DNA of 64,000 nt from Aidingimonas lacisalsi (GCF_008079445.1 NZ_VRYH01000010.1:20272-84271), one strand, 5' to 3'; shown: positions 44,562 to 61,241, counted from the first letter of the stretch. Notes: a model not told the origin generated them from the sequence alone. Made by a program: numbers and translations.

Positions 44562-45755
44562 TCACTTGATGATCTTGGCGACGACGCCAGCGCCGACGGT
44601 ACGACCACCTTCACGGACTGCGAAACGCAGACCATCTTCCATCGCGATGGGCGCAATCAAGGTCACGGTCATCTTGACGTTATCGCCCGGCATGACCATT
44701 TCGACACCTTCCGGCAGCTCACAAGTGCCAGTAACGTCGGTAGTCCGGAAGTAGAACTGCGGACGATAGCCCTTGAAGAACGGCGTATGACGACCACCTT
44801 CTTCCTTGGACAGCACATAGACTTCCGCTTCGAAGATAGTATGAGGCGTAATGGTACCCGGCTTGGCCAGCACCTGACCGCGCTCGACCTCATCACGCTT
44901 GGTGCCGCGCAGCAGTGCACCGATGTTCTCACCTGCACGACCTTCGTCGAGCATCTTGCGGAACATTTCGACACCGGTAACGGTCGTCTTGGTCGTATCC
45001 TTGAGACCGACGATTTCGACTTCTTCACCCGACTTGACGATACCGCGCTCGACACGGCCCGTAACAACGGTGCCACGGCCAGAGATGGAGAAGACGTCCT
45101 CGATCGGCATCAGGAAAGGCTGATCAATGGCACGATCAGGCTCGGGGATATACTCGTCCAGCGCCTTGATCAGGTTGGCAACCGCGGTGGTTCCCATGCC
45201 ATTATCATCCTTGCCTTCCAGCGCCATCAACGCGGAACCGGTGATGATCGGCGTATCGTCTCCCGGGAAGTCGTACTCGTTCAGGAGTTCACGGACTTCC
45301 ATCTCGACCAGCTCAAGCAGCTCTTCATCGTCGACCATATCGGCCTTGTTGAGGAACACGACGATGTTCGGAACGCCTACCTGGCGAGACAGCAGGATGT
45401 GCTCGCGAGTCTGCGGCATGGGGCCGTCGGCAGCGGAACAGACCAGGATAGCACCGTCCATCTGGGCGGCACCGGTGATCATGTTCTTGACGTAGTCAGC
45501 GTGCCCCGGGCAGTCAACGTGCGCATAGTGACGTTGCTCTGACTGGTACTCGACGTGAGCAGTGGCGATGGTAATACCGCGCTCACGCTCTTCCGGGGCG
45601 TTATCGATAGTGTCAAATTCGCGCCAGTCACCACCAAAGACCTCGGCGGAGACGCGAGTCAAGGCCGCAGTCAGCGTGGTCTTGCCGTGGTCGACGTGAC
45701 CGATGGTGCCGACGTTGATATGCGCTTTGGAACGTTCGAATTTTTCCTTAGCCAC
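44562..45755 (-). CDS. tuf: Elongation factor Tu
   Basis: 397 residues. G motifs: [34 protein letters not shown], and GSALMALEG. Delivers aminoacyl-tRNA to the ribosome. Last gene of the str operon, 30 nt after fusA. It is the only tuf gene in the window. Confidence 0.99.
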   Translation of the reverse strand: MAKEKFERSKAHINVGTIGHVDHGKTTLTAALTRVSAEVFGGDWREFDTIDNAPEERERGITIATAHVEYQSEQRHYAHVDCPGHADYVKNMITGAAQMDGAILVCSAADGPMPQTREHILLSRQVGVPNIVVFLNKADMVDDEELLELVEMEVRELLNEYDFPGDDTPIITGSALMALEGKDDNGMGTTAVANLIKALDEYIPEPDRAIDQPFLMPIEDVFSISGRGTVVTGRVERGIVKSGEEVEIVGLKDTTKTTVTGVEMFRKMLDEGRAGENIGALLRGTKRDEVERGQVLAKPGTITPHTIFEAEVYVLSKEEGGRHTPFFKGYRPQFYFRTTDVTGTCELPEGVEMVMPGDNVKMTVTLIAPIAMEDGLRFAVREGGRTVGAGVVAKIIK

Positions 45756-45785
45756 TGCTATTAACCTCTTTACGTTAGCTAACGG

Positions 45786-47906
45786 TTAACCGTTCTGATT
45801 GATGACGGCTTCAACGACGCTGGAGGGCGCCTCGTCGTACTTCGCAAACTCCATGGTGTAGCTTGCGCGGCCCTGGGTCTGAGAGCGCAGATCGGTCGCA
45901 TAACCGAACATCTCGCCCAGCGGCACCACTGCGCGGATGACTTTCCCCGTAGGAGAGTCATCCATGCCCTGCACCAGACCGCGACGACGGTTCAGGTCGC
46001 CCATGACGTCACCCATGAATTCTTCGGGTGTCACGACTTCGACCTTCATCATCGGCTCCAGCAGCACGGCCTTGGCCTTCCGGGCCCCTTCTTTGATCGC
46101 CATGGAAGAAGCGACCTTGAACGCGGTCTCGTTGGAGTCCACGTCATGATAGGAGCCATCATACAGCGTAACCTTGACATCGATCATCGGATAACCCGCG
46201 ATCACGCCATTTTGCAGCTGCTCATAGGCCCCTTTCTCGACGGCCGGTACGTATTCCTTGGGAACCACGCCGCCGACGATTTCCGAAGCGAATTTGAAGT
46301 GCATCTCTTCATCTTCGCCTTTGTCTTCCTCGGTCAGCGGCTCGATGCGCAACATGACATGGCCATACTGCCCACGACCACCGGACTGGCGGACAAACTT
46401 GCCTTCCTGCTCGACGCTGGCGCGAATCGTTTCGCGGTAGGCCACCTGCGGCTTACCGATATTGGCGTCGACTTTGAATTCACGGCGCAGACGATCGACG
46501 ATGATGTCGAGGTGAAGCTCGCCCATGCCAGAAATAATCGTCTGACCGGTTTCCTCGTCGGTCTTGACGCGGAAGGAGGGGTCTTCTTGGGCTAGCTTGC
46601 CCAACGCGGTCCCCATCTTCTCCTGGTCGGGCTTGGATTTCGGCTCCACGGCAACCGAGATCACCGGATCCGGGAATTCCATGCGCTCGAGAATGATCTT
46701 GTCGTTCAGGTCACAAAGGGTATCGCCCGTAGTGACGTCCTTGAGCCCGATACAGGCGGCGATATCGCCCGCGTAGACTTCTTTGATCTCTTCGCGCGAA
46801 TTGGAATGCATCTGCACGATACGTCCAACACGTTCTTTCTTCTGCTTGACCGAATTGTAGATGCTATCGCCGGACTTCAGCACCCCGGAATACACCCGAA
46901 TAAAGGTTAGAGTGCCAACAAACGGGTCGGTAGCGATCTTGAACGCGAGTGCGGAAAACGGTGCTTTATCATCGGCCTCACGAGTCGCGATGGTACCGTC
47001 CTTGTCGTCCAGTTCCCCTTCGATGGCCTTGACCTCGGTGGGAGAGGGCATGTACTCGATGACGCAGTCCAGTACAGCCTGCACGCCCTTGTTCTTGAAG
47101 GCACTGCCACAAGTGACCAGGACAATCTCGTTGTCCAGCGTACGGCGACGCAGCCCTGCCTTGATCTCCTCGCTGCTCAAATCCCCCTCTTCGAGATACT
47201 TTTCCATCAACTCTTCAGAGGCTTCGGCAGCCGACTCGACCATTTGCTCTCGATAGGTCTCGGCGGTTTCGCGGAGGTCATCAGGAATATCGACCAGGTC
47301 GTAATTCATACCCAGGTCGTTTTCACTCCAGGCGATGGCCTTCATTTGAATCAGGTCGATAACGCCTTTGAACCCATCTTCTGCACCCCAGTTGAGCTGG
47401 ATAGGTACGGCATTGGCGTTCAACTTCTTCTTCAGCTGATCCAGCACCATGAAGTAGTCGGCACCAGCACGGTCCATCTTGTTGACGAACACCATGCGCG
47501 GCACTTCGTACTTGTTGGCCTGACGCCAAACGGTCTCGGTCTGCGGCTGAACGCCCGAGCTACCGCAAAGCACGACGACAGCACCATCCAGAACACGCAA
47601 AGAACGTTCAACCTCGATCGTGAAGTCAACGTGGCCGGGCGTGTCGATGATGTTGATGCGATGCTCATCGAATTGCTTGTTCATCCCCTGCCAGAAGCAG
47701 GTGGTTGCCGCAGAAGTAATAGTGATACCGCGTTCTTGCTCCTGCTCCATCCAGTCCATGACGGCGGCCCCGTCATGCACTTCGCCTACCTTGTGCGACA
47801 GGCCGGTATAGAACAGGATGCGCTCGGTCGTCGTTGTCTTACCGGCGTCAACATGAGCCACGATACCGATATTGCGGTAACGCTTGAGCGGAGTCTTGCG
47901 TGGCAC
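45786..47906 (-). CDS. fusA: Elongation factor G
   Basis: 706 residues. G motifs: [37 protein letters not shown]. Domain IV contains [14 protein letters not shown]. Translocase. It follows rpsG after 82 nt that hold a perfect 8-bp hairpin. Confidence 0.99.
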   Translation of the reverse strand: MPRKTPLKRYRNIGIVAHVDAGKTTTTERILFYTGLSHKVGEVHDGAAVMDWMEQEQERGITITSAATTCFWQGMNKQFDEHRINIIDTPGHVDFTIEVERSLRVLDGAVVVLCGSSGVQPQTETVWRQANKYEVPRMVFVNKMDRAGADYFMVLDQLKKKLNANAVPIQLNWGAEDGFKGVIDLIQMKAIAWSENDLGMNYDLVDIPDDLRETAETYREQMVESAAEASEELMEKYLEEGDLSSEEIKAGLRRRTLDNEIVLVTCGSAFKNKGVQAVLDCVIEYMPSPTEVKAIEGELDDKDGTIATREADDKAPFSALAFKIATDPFVGTLTFIRVYSGVLKSGDSIYNSVKQKKERVGRIVQMHSNSREEIKEVYAGDIAACIGLKDVTTGDTLCDLNDKIILERMEFPDPVISVAVEPKSKPDQEKMGTALGKLAQEDPSFRVKTDEETGQTIISGMGELHLDIIVDRLRREFKVDANIGKPQVAYRETIRASVEQEGKFVRQSGGRGQYGHVMLRIEPLTEEDKGEDEEMHFKFASEIVGGVVPKEYVPAVEKGAYEQLQNGVIAGYPMIDVKVTLYDGSYHDVDSNETAFKVASSMAIKEGARKAKAVLLEPMMKVEVVTPEEFMGDVMGDLNRRRGLVQGMDDSPTGKVIRAVVPLGEMFGYATDLRSQTQGRASYTMEFAKYDEAPSSVVEAVINQNG

Positions 47907-47931
47907 GATGATTATCCCCGTTAGCTGGAAG

Positions 47932-47950
47932 GACGTCCCGACGGGACGTC
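47932..47950. promoter_or_regulatory. Palindromic hairpin between rpsG and fusA
   Basis: GACGTCCC (47932-47939), 3-nt loop, GGGACGTC (47943-47950). An 8-bp perfect stem about 25 nt ahead of the fusA ATG. Without a T run it is more likely an RNA-stability or translational element than a terminator. Confidence 0.55.
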
Positions 47951-47988
47951 ACTTCTGTTTATGGAAGCCTGGCTTGGCAGAGCCGCAA

Positions 47989-48459
47989 TCAAAAACGGTA
48001 ATGGGAGAAAGCCTTATTGGCTTCCGCCATACGATGCACATCTTCACGCTTCTTGACTGCTGCCCCTTTGCCCTCTGCAGCGTCGAGCATTTCGCCAGCC
48101 AGCCGCTGAACCATGGTTTTCTCGCCACGATTGCGCGCGGCATCAACCATCCAACGCATAGCCAGTGCCTGACGACGCGAGGGCCGCACTTCCACGGGCA
48201 CCTGATAGGTCGCACCGCCGACACGACGCGACTTGACCTCGACCATCGGCTGAATGGCTTCCAGCGCTTTGTCGAAAATTTCCAGCGGCTCGTCCTTGCT
48301 GCGTTCGGCAACCCGGTCCAGCGCACCATAAACGATACGCTCAGCTACAGATTTCTTGCCGCTGATCATCAGGTGGTTCATGAATTTTGCCAGGCGCTCG
48401 CTTCCGAATTTCGGATCCGGGAGAATCTCGCGCTTCGCAGCAACTCTTCTTCTAGGCAT
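47989..48459 (-). CDS. rpsG: 30S ribosomal protein S7
   Basis: 156 residues, [48 protein letters not shown]. Primary 16S-binding protein and, in E. coli, the str operon repressor acting in the rpsL-rpsG gap. Here that gap is 131 nt, large enough for such a site. Confidence 0.98.
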   Translation of the reverse strand: MPRRRVAAKREILPDPKFGSERLAKFMNHLMISGKKSVAERIVYGALDRVAERSKDEPLEIFDKALEAIQPMVEVKSRRVGGATYQVPVEVRPSRRQALAMRWMVDAARNRGEKTMVQRLAGEMLDAAEGKGAAVKKREDVHRMAEANKAFSHYRF

Positions 48460-48590
48460 GATAAGCCCTCTGATAAAGGGTCTTTCAGGTAAACTCGAGA
48501 CTCACGCCCCATACCATTGCATGGTGACGCCGCTCGACCTTACTCATATCCGACCATGGAAATTGTGAATGCTAATTACGTCTCGCGGCA

Positions 48591-48965
48591 TTATGCCTTG
48601 GGACGCTTGGTACCGTACTTGGAACGGCCCTTCTTACGGTTCTGCACGCCAGACGTATCGAGGGACCCACGCACAGTATGATAGCGCACACCCGGCAAGT
48701 CCTTCACACGACCACCGCGAATCAAGACGACGGAGTGCTCCTGCAGATTGTGGCCTTCACCACCAATATAGGAAGCGACCTCATAGCCGTTGGTCAAACG
48801 AACACGGCAGACCTTACGCAATGCCGAGTTCGGCTTTTTCGGGGTAGTGGTGTAAACGCGAGTGCAGACACCACGCTTTTGTGGGCAAGCCTGCAACGCC
48901 GGCACGTCGCTCTTGGCGACACGGCGCTTGCGCGGCTTACGCACGAGCTGATTAATCGTTGCCAT
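48591..48965 (-). CDS. rpsL: 30S ribosomal protein S12
   Basis: 124 residues, [52 protein letters not shown]. The lysines where streptomycin-resistance changes usually occur (TTPKKPN and GGRVKDLPG) are wild type. First gene of the str unit, with its own promoter. Confidence 0.99.
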   Translation of the reverse strand: MATINQLVRKPRKRRVAKSDVPALQACPQKRGVCTRVYTTTPKKPNSALRKVCRVRLTNGYEVASYIGGEGHNLQEHSVVLIRGGRVKDLPGVRYHTVRGSLDTSGVQNRKKGRSKYGTKRPKA

Positions 48966-49001
48966 ATTATGTAGCTGACTCCAATGGTTGCCTTAACTGC
49001 A

Positions 49002-49032
49002 ATAGTGGGGACAGGCGCACCCACCCCACTAT
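49002..49032. promoter_or_regulatory. 5' hairpin in the rpsL leader
   Basis: ATAGTGGGG (49002-49010) and CCCCACTAT (49024-49032) pair perfectly over 9 bp with a 13-nt loop. It would begin within about 10 nt of the start predicted from the promoter at 49045-49074. Confidence 0.6.
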
Positions 49033-49044
49033 CAAAGGTGGCGC

Positions 49045-49074
49045 ATTCTACTGTTTCATGTCATCAATAGTCAA
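49045..49074 (-). promoter_or_regulatory. rpsL (str operon) promoter
   Basis: Minus strand: TTGACT (49069-49074), 18-nt spacer, TAGAAT (49045-49050). The -35 overlaps the last two bases of the rpoC terminator stem. Confidence 0.7.
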
Positions 49075-49103
49075 GGCTGCCCCATATCAAAAGGGGCAGC
49101 CTT
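49073..49103 (-). terminator. Terminator after rpoC
   Basis: A perfect 11-bp stem (49073-49083 with 49093-49103) with a 9-nt loop, 11 nt past the rpoC stop. The downstream T run is weak on the minus strand. Confidence 0.8.
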
Positions 49104-49114
49104 GGATAAGGTCA

Positions 49115-53332
<4,218 letters not shown>

Positions 53333-53361
53333 GGGTCGGCTCCGTTGCGGAGTTATCATAG

Positions 53362-53385
53362 GCGGGGGTTATCATGCGCCCCCGC
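53362..53385. promoter_or_regulatory. GC hairpin between rpoB and rpoC
   Basis: GCGGGGG (53362-53368) and CCCCCGC (53379-53385) form a 7-bp stem with a 10-nt loop in the 94-nt gap. No T run, so probably a processing or stability element. Confidence 0.5.
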
Positions 53386-53426
53386 GGACCGTCATTGTCG
53401 AGTACTGCTTGCCGCTATCGATGCGC

Positions 53427-56400
53427 TCAGCTTTCCAACTCGATATCGATACCCAGCGAACGAATCTCTTTCACAAGGACATTGAAGGATTCCGGCATAC
53501 CCGCTTGCATGCTGTGATCGCCGTCGACGATGCTCTTGTACATCTTCGTTCGCCCTTCGACATCGTCAGACTTGACCGTCAGCATTTCTTGCAGCGTGTA
53601 TGCGGCACCGTAAGCCTCCAGTGCCCAGACCTCCATTTCGCCGAAGCGCTGACCACCGAACTGCGCCTTGCCACCCAACGGCTGCTGGGTGACCAAGGAG
53701 TAGGAACCAGTGGAGCGCGCATGCATCTTGTCATCGACCAAGTGGTTGAGCTTGAGAATGTACATGTAGCCGACAGTGACCGGTCGATCGAAGGCTTCAC
53801 CGGTACGACCGTCGTAAAGCGCCATCTGTCCTGACTCCGGCAGGTCAGCGAGCTTGAGCAAGTGCTTGATCTCATGCTCTTTGGCACCATCGAACACCGG
53901 CGTCGCCATCGGCACACCACCACGCAGGTTCTTGGCCAAGGCAATGACCTCGTCATCCGTCAGTGAGTCAAGGTCCTCTGGACGGGCCCCTTGGGTATTA
54001 TAGACCTCGCCAAGGAAGTCCCGGATTTCGGCCACCTGCTGTTCGCGGGCCTCGCGCAGCATTGCGTCGAGCTTGATACCCAGTCCTCTGGCGGCCATCC
54101 CCAAGTGGGTTTCGAGTACCTGCCCGACGTTCATGCGGGACGGCACACCCAAGGGGTTGAGTACCACATCGACTGGCTCGCCATCTGCATCGAAAGGCAT
54201 GTCCTCGACCGGCATGATAGCTGAAATCACACCCTTGTTACCGTGACGGCCTGCAAGTTTGTCACCCGGCTGGACACGGCGCTTGACAGCCATATAGACC
54301 TTGACGATCTTGAGGACGCCGGGCGCCAGATCGTCTCCCTGGGTCAACTTGCGCTTCTTGTCTTCGAAACGCTCATCCATCTCCTTGCGGCGATTCTCGA
54401 GTTGTTCATCCGCCTGAGCCAGCAGCTCATTGAGAGACTCATCCTGCATGCGCAGCTTGAACCATTGCTGCCTCGGCAGTTCTTCAAGGTAGTCGTCACT
54501 CAGGACATCGCCCTTCTTGAGCTTGGGACCACCATTAACGGCCTGGCCGGCAAGCGAGCGCTTGAGACGCTCGAAAGTGGCATCTTCTGCAATCCGATAG
54601 GTCTCCTGCAGGTCCTTGCGAACCTCATCGAGTTGCGTCTGCTCGATGGACAACGCACGAGAGTCCTTGTCGACACCATCACGCGTGAATATCTGGACAT
54701 CGATGATGGTGCCATACATACCCGTGGCGACGCGCTGCGACGTATCCTTAACGTCAGATGCCTTTTCACCGAAGATGGCTCGCAGCAGTTTCTCTTCCGG
54801 CGTCAACTGGGTTTCCCCTTTAGGCGTCACCTTGCCCACCAGGATATCGCCCGGGCCGACTTCTGCGCCGATATAGACCACGCCCGCCTCATCAAGCTTG
54901 GACAGCGCCGATTCACCCACATTCGGAATATCGGACGTGATTTCTTCAGAGCCAAGCTTGGTATCACGGCATACGCACGTCAGTTCCTGAATATGTACCG
55001 TGGTGAAGCGATCTTCTTGTGAGACGCGCTCCGAAAGCAGAATCGAATCCTCGAAGTTGTAACCGTTCCAAGGCATGAATGCGATACGCATGTTCTGCCC
55101 AAGTGCCAAGTCACCCATATCGACAGAGGGCCCGTCGGCAAGGATATCTCCGCGGGCAACGACATCGCCAGGGCGTACTATCGGGCGCTGGTTCATGCAA
55201 GTATTCTGGTTCGAACGCAGATACTTGGTGAGGTTATAGATATCGACGCCAGCTTCACCGCCAATGATCTCATCTTCATTAATCCTCACGACGATCCGCT
55301 TGGCATCGACGGAGTCGATCACACCGCCACGACGAGCCACTGCGCAGACCCCCGAGTCACGTGCAACGAAACGCTCCATTCCCGTACCCACGAGCGGTTT
55401 ATCGGCACGAAGGCTGGGGACCGCCTGACGCTGCATGTTGGCGCCCATCAATGCGCGGTTGGCATCGTCGTGCTCCAAGAACGGCACCAGTGCTGCTGCC
55501 ACGGAAACCACCTGCCGTGGCGACACGTCCATCAACGTCACCTTGTCCGGTGCCATGAACGTCGTTTCACCCTTGTGACGGACCTGCACAAGATCATCGA
55601 CCAACTTGTTCCCTTCATCGACCGTGGCAGACGCCTGAGCGATGATGTAATCGCCTTCTTCGATCGCAGAAAGGTGGATCACCTCATCGGTCACCTGACG
55701 ATCCACCACCTTGCGGTACGGTGTCTCGAGGAAACCGTAGCTATTGGTGTGGCTATAGGTGGCCAACGAGTTGATCAGGCCGATATTGGGACCTTCCGGT
55801 GTCTCGATCGGGCACAGGCGACCGTAGTGAGTCGCGTGTACGTCGCGCACCTCGAAGCCGGCCCGCTCGCGCGTCAACCCGCCCGGCCCCAAGGCAGACA
55901 CACGGCGCTTGTGTGTCACCTCGGAGAGCGGATTGTTCTGATCCATGAACTGCGATAACTGACTGGAACCAAAGAATTCCTTGACCGCGGCCGCTACCGG
56001 CTTGGCGTTGATCAGGTCCTGCGGCATCAAACCTTCGCTCTCCGCCATGGAGAGACGTTCCTTGACGGCACGCTCGACGCGCACCAACCCGACTCGGAAC
56101 TGATTTTCCGCCATTTCACCGACACAGCGGATACGCCGGTTGCCCAGATGGTCAATGTCATCGACATCGCCAAAGCCATTACGAATAGCGATCAACTCTT
56201 TCAGGACATCGACAATGTCCTGATTATCGAGCACGCCAGAGCCGGTATCGCTATCACGACGCAAGCGGCGGTTGAACTTCATCCGACCGACACCGGACAA
56301 ATCATAGCGATCTTCGGTGAAGAACAAGTTATTGAACAGGGTCTCGGCAGCCTCTTTGGTCGGCGGCTCGCCGGGACGCATCATCCGATAGATCTCGACC

Positions 56401-57503
56401 AACGCCTCAAGCTGTGTCTGTGTCGTATCCAGCTTGAGGGTTTCAGAGATGAAGGGACCACAGTCCAGATCGTTCGTATAGAGTGTTTCAAGCGTGGTGA
56501 TCCCGGCTTTGGCCAGCTTCTCGAGCAAGTCGGGAGTGATCTCCGTGTTGCACTCGCAGATCAATTCACCCGTGTTAGGTGCCACCTGCCGCTTGGCCAG
56601 CGTTTTGCCGAAGAGATACTCCATCGGTACCTCCAGGCGCTCCAGGCCGGATTTTTCCATCTGCCGGATATGCTTCTGGGTGATCCGACGACCTTCCTCG
56701 ACGATGACGCTACCGTCGACATCCTTGATATCGAACGTTGCCGTTTCACCACGCAGGCGCGATGGAACCAGTTCCACCGAAAAACCTGACGGCTCGATAT
56801 GGAATACACTCGTCTCGAAAAACGTATCGAGGATCTCTTCGGCTTCCATCCCCAAGGCACGCAGCAACACGGTTGCCGGCAGTTTGCGCCGACGGTCGAT
56901 GCGGACGAAAACGTTATCTTTGGGATCGAACTCAAAGTCCAACCAGGAACCACGATAAGGAATGACTCGGGCCGAATAGAGGAGCTTGCCCGACGAATGA
57001 CTCTTACCCTTGTCATGATCGAAAAAGGCGCCGGGACTGCGGTGGAGCTGAGAGACGATGACACGCTCGGTACCGTTGACGACGAAGGTACCATTCTCAG
57101 TCATCAGGGGAATTTCCCCCATGTAGACTTCCTGCTCCTTGATATCCTTGATCGCCTTATTCGATGACTCCTTGTCATAAATGATCAGGCGAACCTTGAC
57201 ACGCAAGGGAGCAGAATAGGTGACACCGCGCAACTGACACTCCTTGACGTCGAACGCCGGAGTGCCGAAGCGATAGCTGACATATTCGAGAGCCGCATTA
57301 CCAGAAAAGCTCTCGATCGGGAATACGGACTTGAAGGCGGCATGGAGCCCCAGTTCCATACGCTCTTCCGGCGCGCGATCCTGCTGGAGAAAGTCGTAGT
57401 AGGAATCAAGCTGAATGGCCAGCAGGTAAGGCACATCCATCACTTGGGGCAGTTTGCCAAAATCCTTGCGGATGCGTTTTTTCTCAGTGTATGAGTAAGC
57501 CAT
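53427..57503 (-). CDS. rpoB: RNA polymerase subunit beta
   Basis: 1358 residues, [40 protein letters not shown]. The rifampicin region [33 protein letters not shown] is wild type at the common resistance positions (Asp, His, Ser). C-terminal [32 protein letters not shown] is conserved. 239 nt after rplL. Confidence 0.99.
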   Translation of the reverse strand: MAYSYTEKKRIRKDFGKLPQVMDVPYLLAIQLDSYYDFLQQDRAPEERMELGLHAAFKSVFPIESFSGNAALEYVSYRFGTPAFDVKECQLRGVTYSAPLRVKVRLIIYDKESSNKAIKDIKEQEVYMGEIPLMTENGTFVVNGTERVIVSQLHRSPGAFFDHDKGKSHSSGKLLYSARVIPYRGSWLDFEFDPKDNVFVRIDRRRKLPATVLLRALGMEAEEILDTFFETSVFHIEPSGFSVELVPSRLRGETATFDIKDVDGSVIVEEGRRITQKHIRQMEKSGLERLEVPMEYLFGKTLAKRQVAPNTGELICECNTEITPDLLEKLAKAGITTLETLYTNDLDCGPFISETLKLDTTQTQLEALVEIYRMMRPGEPPTKEAAETLFNNLFFTEDRYDLSGVGRMKFNRRLRRDSDTGSGVLDNQDIVDVLKELIAIRNGFGDVDDIDHLGNRRIRCVGEMAENQFRVGLVRVERAVKERLSMAESEGLMPQDLINAKPVAAAVKEFFGSSQLSQFMDQNNPLSEVTHKRRVSALGPGGLTRERAGFEVRDVHATHYGRLCPIETPEGPNIGLINSLATYSHTNSYGFLETPYRKVVDRQVTDEVIHLSAIEEGDYIIAQASATVDEGNKLVDDLVQVRHKGETTFMAPDKVTLMDVSPRQVVSVAAALVPFLEHDDANRALMGANMQRQAVPSLRADKPLVGTGMERFVARDSGVCAVARRGGVIDSVDAKRIVVRINEDEIIGGEAGVDIYNLTKYLRSNQNTCMNQRPIVRPGDVVARGDILADGPSVDMGDLALGQNMRIAFMPWNGYNFEDSILLSERVSQEDRFTTVHIQELTCVCRDTKLGSEEITSDIPNVGESALSKLDEAGVVYIGAEVGPGDILVGKVTPKGETQLTPEEKLLRAIFGEKASDVKDTSQRVATGMYGTIIDVQIFTRDGVDKDSRALSIEQTQLDEVRKDLQETYRIAEDATFERLKRSLAGQAVNGGPKLKKGDVLSDDYLEELPRQQWFKLRMQDESLNELLAQADEQLENRRKEMDERFEDKKRKLTQGDDLAPGVLKIVKVYMAVKRRVQPGDKLAGRHGNKGVISAIMPVEDMPFDADGEPVDVVLNPLGVPSRMNVGQVLETHLGMAARGLGIKLDAMLREAREQQVAEIRDFLGEVYNTQGARPEDLDSLTDDEVIALAKNLRGGVPMATPVFDGAKEHEIKHLLKLADLPESGQMALYDGRTGEAFDRPVTVGYMYILKLNHLVDDKMHARSTGSYSLVTQQPLGGKAQFGGQRFGEMEVWALEAYGAAYTLQEMLTVKSDDVEGRTKMYKSIVDGDHSMQAGMPESFNVLVKEIRSLGIDIELES

Positions 57504-57666
57504 CTGTATTCCCCAGCTTGTTCACCATGGGTGACCGATGCATGTCGGCGACACCCGACGAAGGGTTCTTCGCCGGGCGCTGACGGCAAGCCTGACATGA
57601 CCCACCGTCGCAACTCATCTGGCGGCACCATCATCACATCATGACGGCACCAACCAGTAACAACAG

Positions 57667-57693
57667 AAAAAGGCCGGCAGCGGACAAGCCGCC
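57667..57693 (-). terminator. Possible attenuator between rplL and rpoB
   Basis: Minus strand: GGCGGC, 6-nt loop, GCTGCC (one G-U), then GGCC and five T. A weak intrinsic terminator in the 239-nt gap, similar in place to the partial attenuator known in E. coli. The rest of the gap shows no frame I trust. Confidence 0.4.
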
Positions 57694-57742
57694 ACCAGCC
57701 ACGGAAGCTCACGCCGCGCGTAAAGCCATGGACAACAAGGAG

Positions 57743-58117
57743 TTACTTGAGCTCCACAGTCGCGCCGGCATCTTCCAGTTTTTGCTTGGCTTCGTCGGCA
57801 TCTTCCTTGGACATACTTTCTTTCAAGGTAGCCGGAACCCCATCGACAGCGCCTTTGGCTTCCTTCAGACCCAGACCGGTGATCTCCCGTACCACCTTGA
57901 TCACGTTGACTTTCTTGTCACCAGGCGAGGTCAGAACCAGATCGAATTCGGTCTGCTCTTCCTCGGCCTCGGCTTCACCACCACCACCTGGGCCTGCGAC
58001 CACGGCTGCAGCAGCCGATACGCCGAACTTCTCTTCCATCGCCTCGATCAGTTCAGCGACTTCCATCACGGACATGTCGGCGACGGCATTGATGATATCT
58101 TCTTTGCTAAGTGCCAT
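57743..58117 (-). CDS. rplL: 50S ribosomal protein L7/L12
   Basis: 124 residues, [41 protein letters not shown] hinge rich in Ala, Gly and Glu leads to the factor-binding domain (EKT-like [40 protein letters not shown]). Stalk protein bound by L10 (rplJ, 81 nt upstream). Confidence 0.98.
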   Translation of the reverse strand: MALSKEDIINAVADMSVMEVAELIEAMEEKFGVSAAAAVVAGPGGGGEAEAEEEQTEFDLVLTSPGDKKVNVIKVVREITGLGLKEAKGAVDGVPATLKESMSKEDADEAKQKLEDAGATVELK

Positions 58118-58198
58118 TTTACGATTCCTGAACTTTGCGGAGCCCCATCCATTCGGTTAGGCGCTCGTTGTAACAATGTACGATTAGTATGCCGACCG

Positions 58199-58702
58199 TT
58201 ATGCGGCTTCTTCCTGCTTCTGATCGCGCAGGGCCGCGAGAGTACGAACCAGCTTGCCAGCCGAAGCTTCCTTCATGACTGACATCAACTTGGATATCGC
58301 CTCATCGTACGTCGGCAACGTTGCTAGACGATCAAGCTCTGCCGCTGGGATGAACTCGCCTTCGTATGCCAGCGCCTTGACCTCGAACTCTTTTTCCGTC
58401 TTGGCAAACTCCTTGAACAAACGAGCTGCAGCACCCGGATGATCCGTCGAGAACGCCAAAAGAGTCGGGCCCACGAATGTTTCGTTCAAGCACTCCCAAG
58501 GAGTACCTGTCAGCGCACGGCGTGCCAACGTATTGCGGACAACACGAAGCTGCACACCATTCTCGCGAGCTTGTTTGCGCAACGTCGTCATTGCAGCAAC
58601 ATCCACTCCGCGAGAATCGGCGACTACGACGGAGAGAGCATCCTTGGCAGTCTCATTGACCTCGGCAACGATTGCCTTCTTGCCTTCGAGAGCTAGTGCC
58701 AC
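58199..58702 (-). CDS. rplJ: 50S ribosomal protein L10
   Basis: 167 residues from a GTG at 58702 ([33 protein letters not shown]). AAGGAG lies 8 nt upstream, and this matches the family start better than the frame to 58744. Anchors the L7/L12 stalk. Preceded by a 255-nt structured leader. Confidence 0.97.
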   Translation of the reverse strand: MALALEGKKAIVAEVNETAKDALSVVVADSRGVDVAAMTTLRKQARENGVQLRVVRNTLARRALTGTPWECLNETFVGPTLLAFSTDHPGAAARLFKEFAKTEKEFEVKALAYEGEFIPAAELDRLATLPTYDEAISKLMSVMKEASAGKLVRTLAALRDQKQEEAA

Positions 58703-58957
58703 TGTGATCACTCCTTCATGCCGAGCCTTGCATGTGACATGCACGCCCGGTAGTTACCGTCTTCTCTTTACCAGCGGGCAAAGAGAGCTTGGGTGATGGT
58801 GCTCACCAGCACACTGGCGGCCACACCATCTGCGCAGGCATCCATTTGAGGAACATTAAGCCGACAACAGACGGCGCCTGCGGTCTTTGACGGTGCCCCG
58901 GCCGGATGGCAAGGGGACCGCAAAGTTTCTTGCTTCGTTGCTATCGACCCGTCCGCC
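58703..58957 (-). promoter_or_regulatory. rplJ leader, likely L10-responsive
   Basis: 255 nt without a gene between rplA and rplJ. It contains a long-range stem TGCGGTC (58879-58885) with GACCGCA (58916-58922) enclosing a GC-rich inner part. In gammaproteobacteria this position holds the L10 leader, where the L10-L12 complex represses translation. I infer the role from position and the stem; I have not matched the full motif. Confidence 0.5.
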
Positions 58958-59650
58958 TTACACGAATGCGGAATGGTCAATCGTCAACCCTGGCCCCATC
59001 GTCGAGGAGAGGGTCATTTTCTTGAGATAAACGCCTTTGGAAGTACTGGGTTTCAGTTTCTTGAGATCACCCACAAGTGCTTCCAGATTGCCCCTAATGG
59101 CATCGGTATCGAAATCCACTTTACCGAGCGTGGTATGAATGATGCCATTCTTGTCGGTACGGAAACGTACCTGACCCGCCTTCGCGTTCTTAACTGCCGT
59201 AGCGACATCCGGCGTTACAGTGCCAACCTTGGGGTTCGGCATCAAACCACGGGGCCCCAGAATCTGCCCGAGCTGCCCGACCACTCGCATGGCATCGGGA
59301 GACGCAATGACGACGTCGAAATCAAGCTGACCTTTTTTGACATCTTCAGCCAGTTCATCCATGCCAACGATATCAGCGCCGGCTTCCTTGGCTGCATCCG
59401 CATTGGCGCCTTGTGTAAAGACAGCAACACGCACGTCTTTCCCGGTACCATTGGGCATCACAGTCGCCCCACGAACCATCTGGTCCGATTTACGCGGGTC
59501 GACTCCCAGGTTGATGGCAACGTCCAGCGACTCATTAAACTTGACAGTGGACAATTCCGACAGCAAAGAGACCGCTTCATCAAGCGAGTAGACCTTATTG
59601 GAGTCAACTTTCTCCTGGATCTGCTTGGCACGCTTACTCAGTTTCGCCAT
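58958..59650 (-). CDS. rplA: 50S ribosomal protein L1
   Basis: 230 residues, [58 protein letters not shown]1 stalk protein and, in E. coli, repressor of rplK-rplA. It starts 2 nt after the rplK stop. Confidence 0.98.
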   Translation of the reverse strand: MAKLSKRAKQIQEKVDSNKVYSLDEAVSLLSELSTVKFNESLDVAINLGVDPRKSDQMVRGATVMPNGTGKDVRVAVFTQGANADAAKEAGADIVGMDELAEDVKKGQLDFDVVIASPDAMRVVGQLGQILGPRGLMPNPKVGTVTPDVATAVKNAKAGQVRFRTDKNGIIHTTLGKVDFDTDAIRGNLEALVGDLKKLKPSTSKGVYLKKMTLSSTMGPGLTIDHSAFV

Positions 59651-59652
59651 GA

Positions 59653-60084
59653 TCAGAGGCCCTCCACATTCAGGCCCATACTGCGGGCACTACCGGCGAT
59701 GGTCCGAACAGCGGCGTCAAGATCGGCAGCCGTCAGATCAGGCTCTTTGGCCTTGGCGATTTCCTCGAGCTGCTCACGCGTCACAGTACCGACCTTGTTC
59801 TTGTTCGGCTCACCAGAGCCGGACTTGATGCCTGCCGCTTTCTTCAGCAAGACAGCAGCGGGCGGCGTCTTGGTGATGAAAGTAAAGCTGCGATCGGAAT
59901 AGACGGTAATCACCACCGGCGTCGGCAACCCCGGCTCCACGTCCTGAGTCTCGGCATTGAATGCCTTGCAGAACTCCATGATATTAACGCCGTGCTGACC
60001 CAGTGCAGGGCCGACGGGGGGACTTGGATTGGCTTTACCAGCTGCCACCTGCAGCTTGATATAAGCCTGAACTTTCTTCGCCAT
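59653..60084 (-). CDS. rplK: 50S ribosomal protein L11
   Basis: 143 residues, [44 protein letters not shown]. GTPase-centre protein needed for RelA activation. 99 nt after nusG; that gap holds a 6-bp hairpin (60161-60166 with 60170-60175). Confidence 0.98.
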   Translation of the reverse strand: MAKKVQAYIKLQVAAGKANPSPPVGPALGQHGVNIMEFCKAFNAETQDVEPGLPTPVVITVYSDRSFTFITKTPPAAVLLKKAAGIKSGSGEPNKNKVGTVTREQLEEIAKAKEPDLTAADLDAAVRTIAGSARSMGLNVEGL

Positions 60085-60183
60085 GATTCACTCCAGTTGG
60101 GTAGTAACGCCTTTCGGCTCCCCTGTATCAAATGCCGCTGACACGGCTTAAATCAGACATGCCAGTTCAACTGGCGCTGACTG

Positions 60184-60717
60184 TCACTCTTTCTCGACCT
60201 GAGCGAACTCCAGCTCGACCGGTGTCGAACGACCAAAGATGAGCACACTCACTTGCAACCGGTTCTTGTCGTAGTTGACTTCTTCCACTACGCCATTGAA
60301 ATCGGCAAAGGGGCCATCGACGACTCGCACCGATTGCCCAGGTTCGAAGACTGTCTTGGGGCGCGGCTTGTCACTGCCGTCTTGGACCCGGCGTAGAATC
60401 GCCTCCGCCTCTTGCTGGGCAATGGGAGCCGGCTTTTCTTTAGTGCCACCAATGAAGCCCATGACACGAGGGGTCTCATTCACCAGATGCCAAGTCGCAT
60501 CATCCATCTCCATCTCGACCAGAACATAGCCGGGATAGAATTTGCGCTCACTCTTGCGACGCTTGCCGTCGCGCATTTCAACCACTTCTTCGGTAGGCAC
60601 CAGGATCTCGCCGAAACGATCCTCCATGCCATACATCTTTACACGCTCACCCAAGGAACGCATGACATGCTTCTCGAAACCGGAGTATGCATGCACGACA
60701 TACCAACGCTTGGACAT
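60184..60717 (-). CDS. nusG: Transcription elongation/termination factor NusG
   Basis: 177 residues from the ATG at 60717 ([26 protein letters not shown]), with AGGAGA 4 nt upstream; the frame to 60852 runs through secE. NGN domain then KOW domain ([19 protein letters not shown]). Works with Rho, or with S10 in coupling. 8 nt after secE. Confidence 0.98.
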   Translation of the reverse strand: MSKRWYVVHAYSGFEKHVMRSLGERVKMYGMEDRFGEILVPTEEVVEMRDGKRRKSERKFYPGYVLVEMEMDDATWHLVNETPRVMGFIGGTKEKPAPIAQQEAEAILRRVQDGSDKPRPKTVFEPGQSVRVVDGPFADFNGVVEEVNYDKNRLQVSVLIFGRSTPVELEFAQVEKE

Positions 60718-60725
60718 GGGGTCTC

Positions 60726-61094
60726 CTAACCAATGACGCCGGACATGGCCCAGCCAAGAAGGGTATCGATCAGCCAAAGCATGAGGCCGACGAGCGCAAC
60801 GGCTACTAGCACGATGGCTGTAGTTTGAATCGTCTCCTGGCGAGAGGGCCAAACGACACGCTGAATTTCTTTGCGTGCACCCCGTGCCAGTTCAAGCAGT
60901 TCACGCCCCTTCGTTGTGGTTAACCCCACCACGCCAGCCAGTGCACAAAGAACCACCACACCAAGCACGCGATACAACATCGCTTGATCAGAAAAATAAG
61001 AATTCCCGACGACAGCGGCAACGACCAATACGGTAACCACCGTCCATTTGAGCCCGTCGTAGCGCGAAGCTTGCACCTCGGCGTTTTGTTTCAT
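60726..61094 (-). CDS. secE: Protein translocase subunit SecE
   Basis: 122 residues from the ATG at 61094 ([17 protein letters not shown]); the frame to 61226 enters tRNA-Trp. Three hydrophobic segments (about 15-33, 40-58 and 93-115), the E. coli-type long form. Amphipathic helix [15 protein letters not shown] is the conserved SecE core. Partner of SecY in this window. Confidence 0.97.
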   Translation of the reverse strand: MKQNAEVQASRYDGLKWTVVTVLVVAAVVGNSYFSDQAMLYRVLGVVVLCALAGVVGLTTTKGRELLELARGARKEIQRVVWPSRQETIQTTAIVLVAVALVGLMLWLIDTLLGWAMSGVIG

Positions 61095-61149
61095 GAAAAC
61101 GAGACTCCTCAGGGTACGGCGATCGAACAAGATAGTATAAAAGATAAAT

Positions 61150-61165
61150 CCAGTCTGGGGAAGAC

Positions 61166-61168
<3 letters not shown>
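61150..61168 (-). terminator. Hairpin at the tRNA-Trp 3' end, attenuator candidate
   Basis: CCAGTCT/AGACTGG stem (61150-61156 with 61162-61168), 5-nt loop, followed on the minus strand by ATTTATCTTTT. Its first arm begins with the CCA end of tRNA-Trp. Confidence 0.55.

Positions 61169-61241
<73 letters not shown>

Noticed and set aside
60718..60852. N-terminal extension of nusG into secE
   Set aside because: The ATG at 60717 has a strong ribosome site and matches NusG; the extension is secE in another frame.
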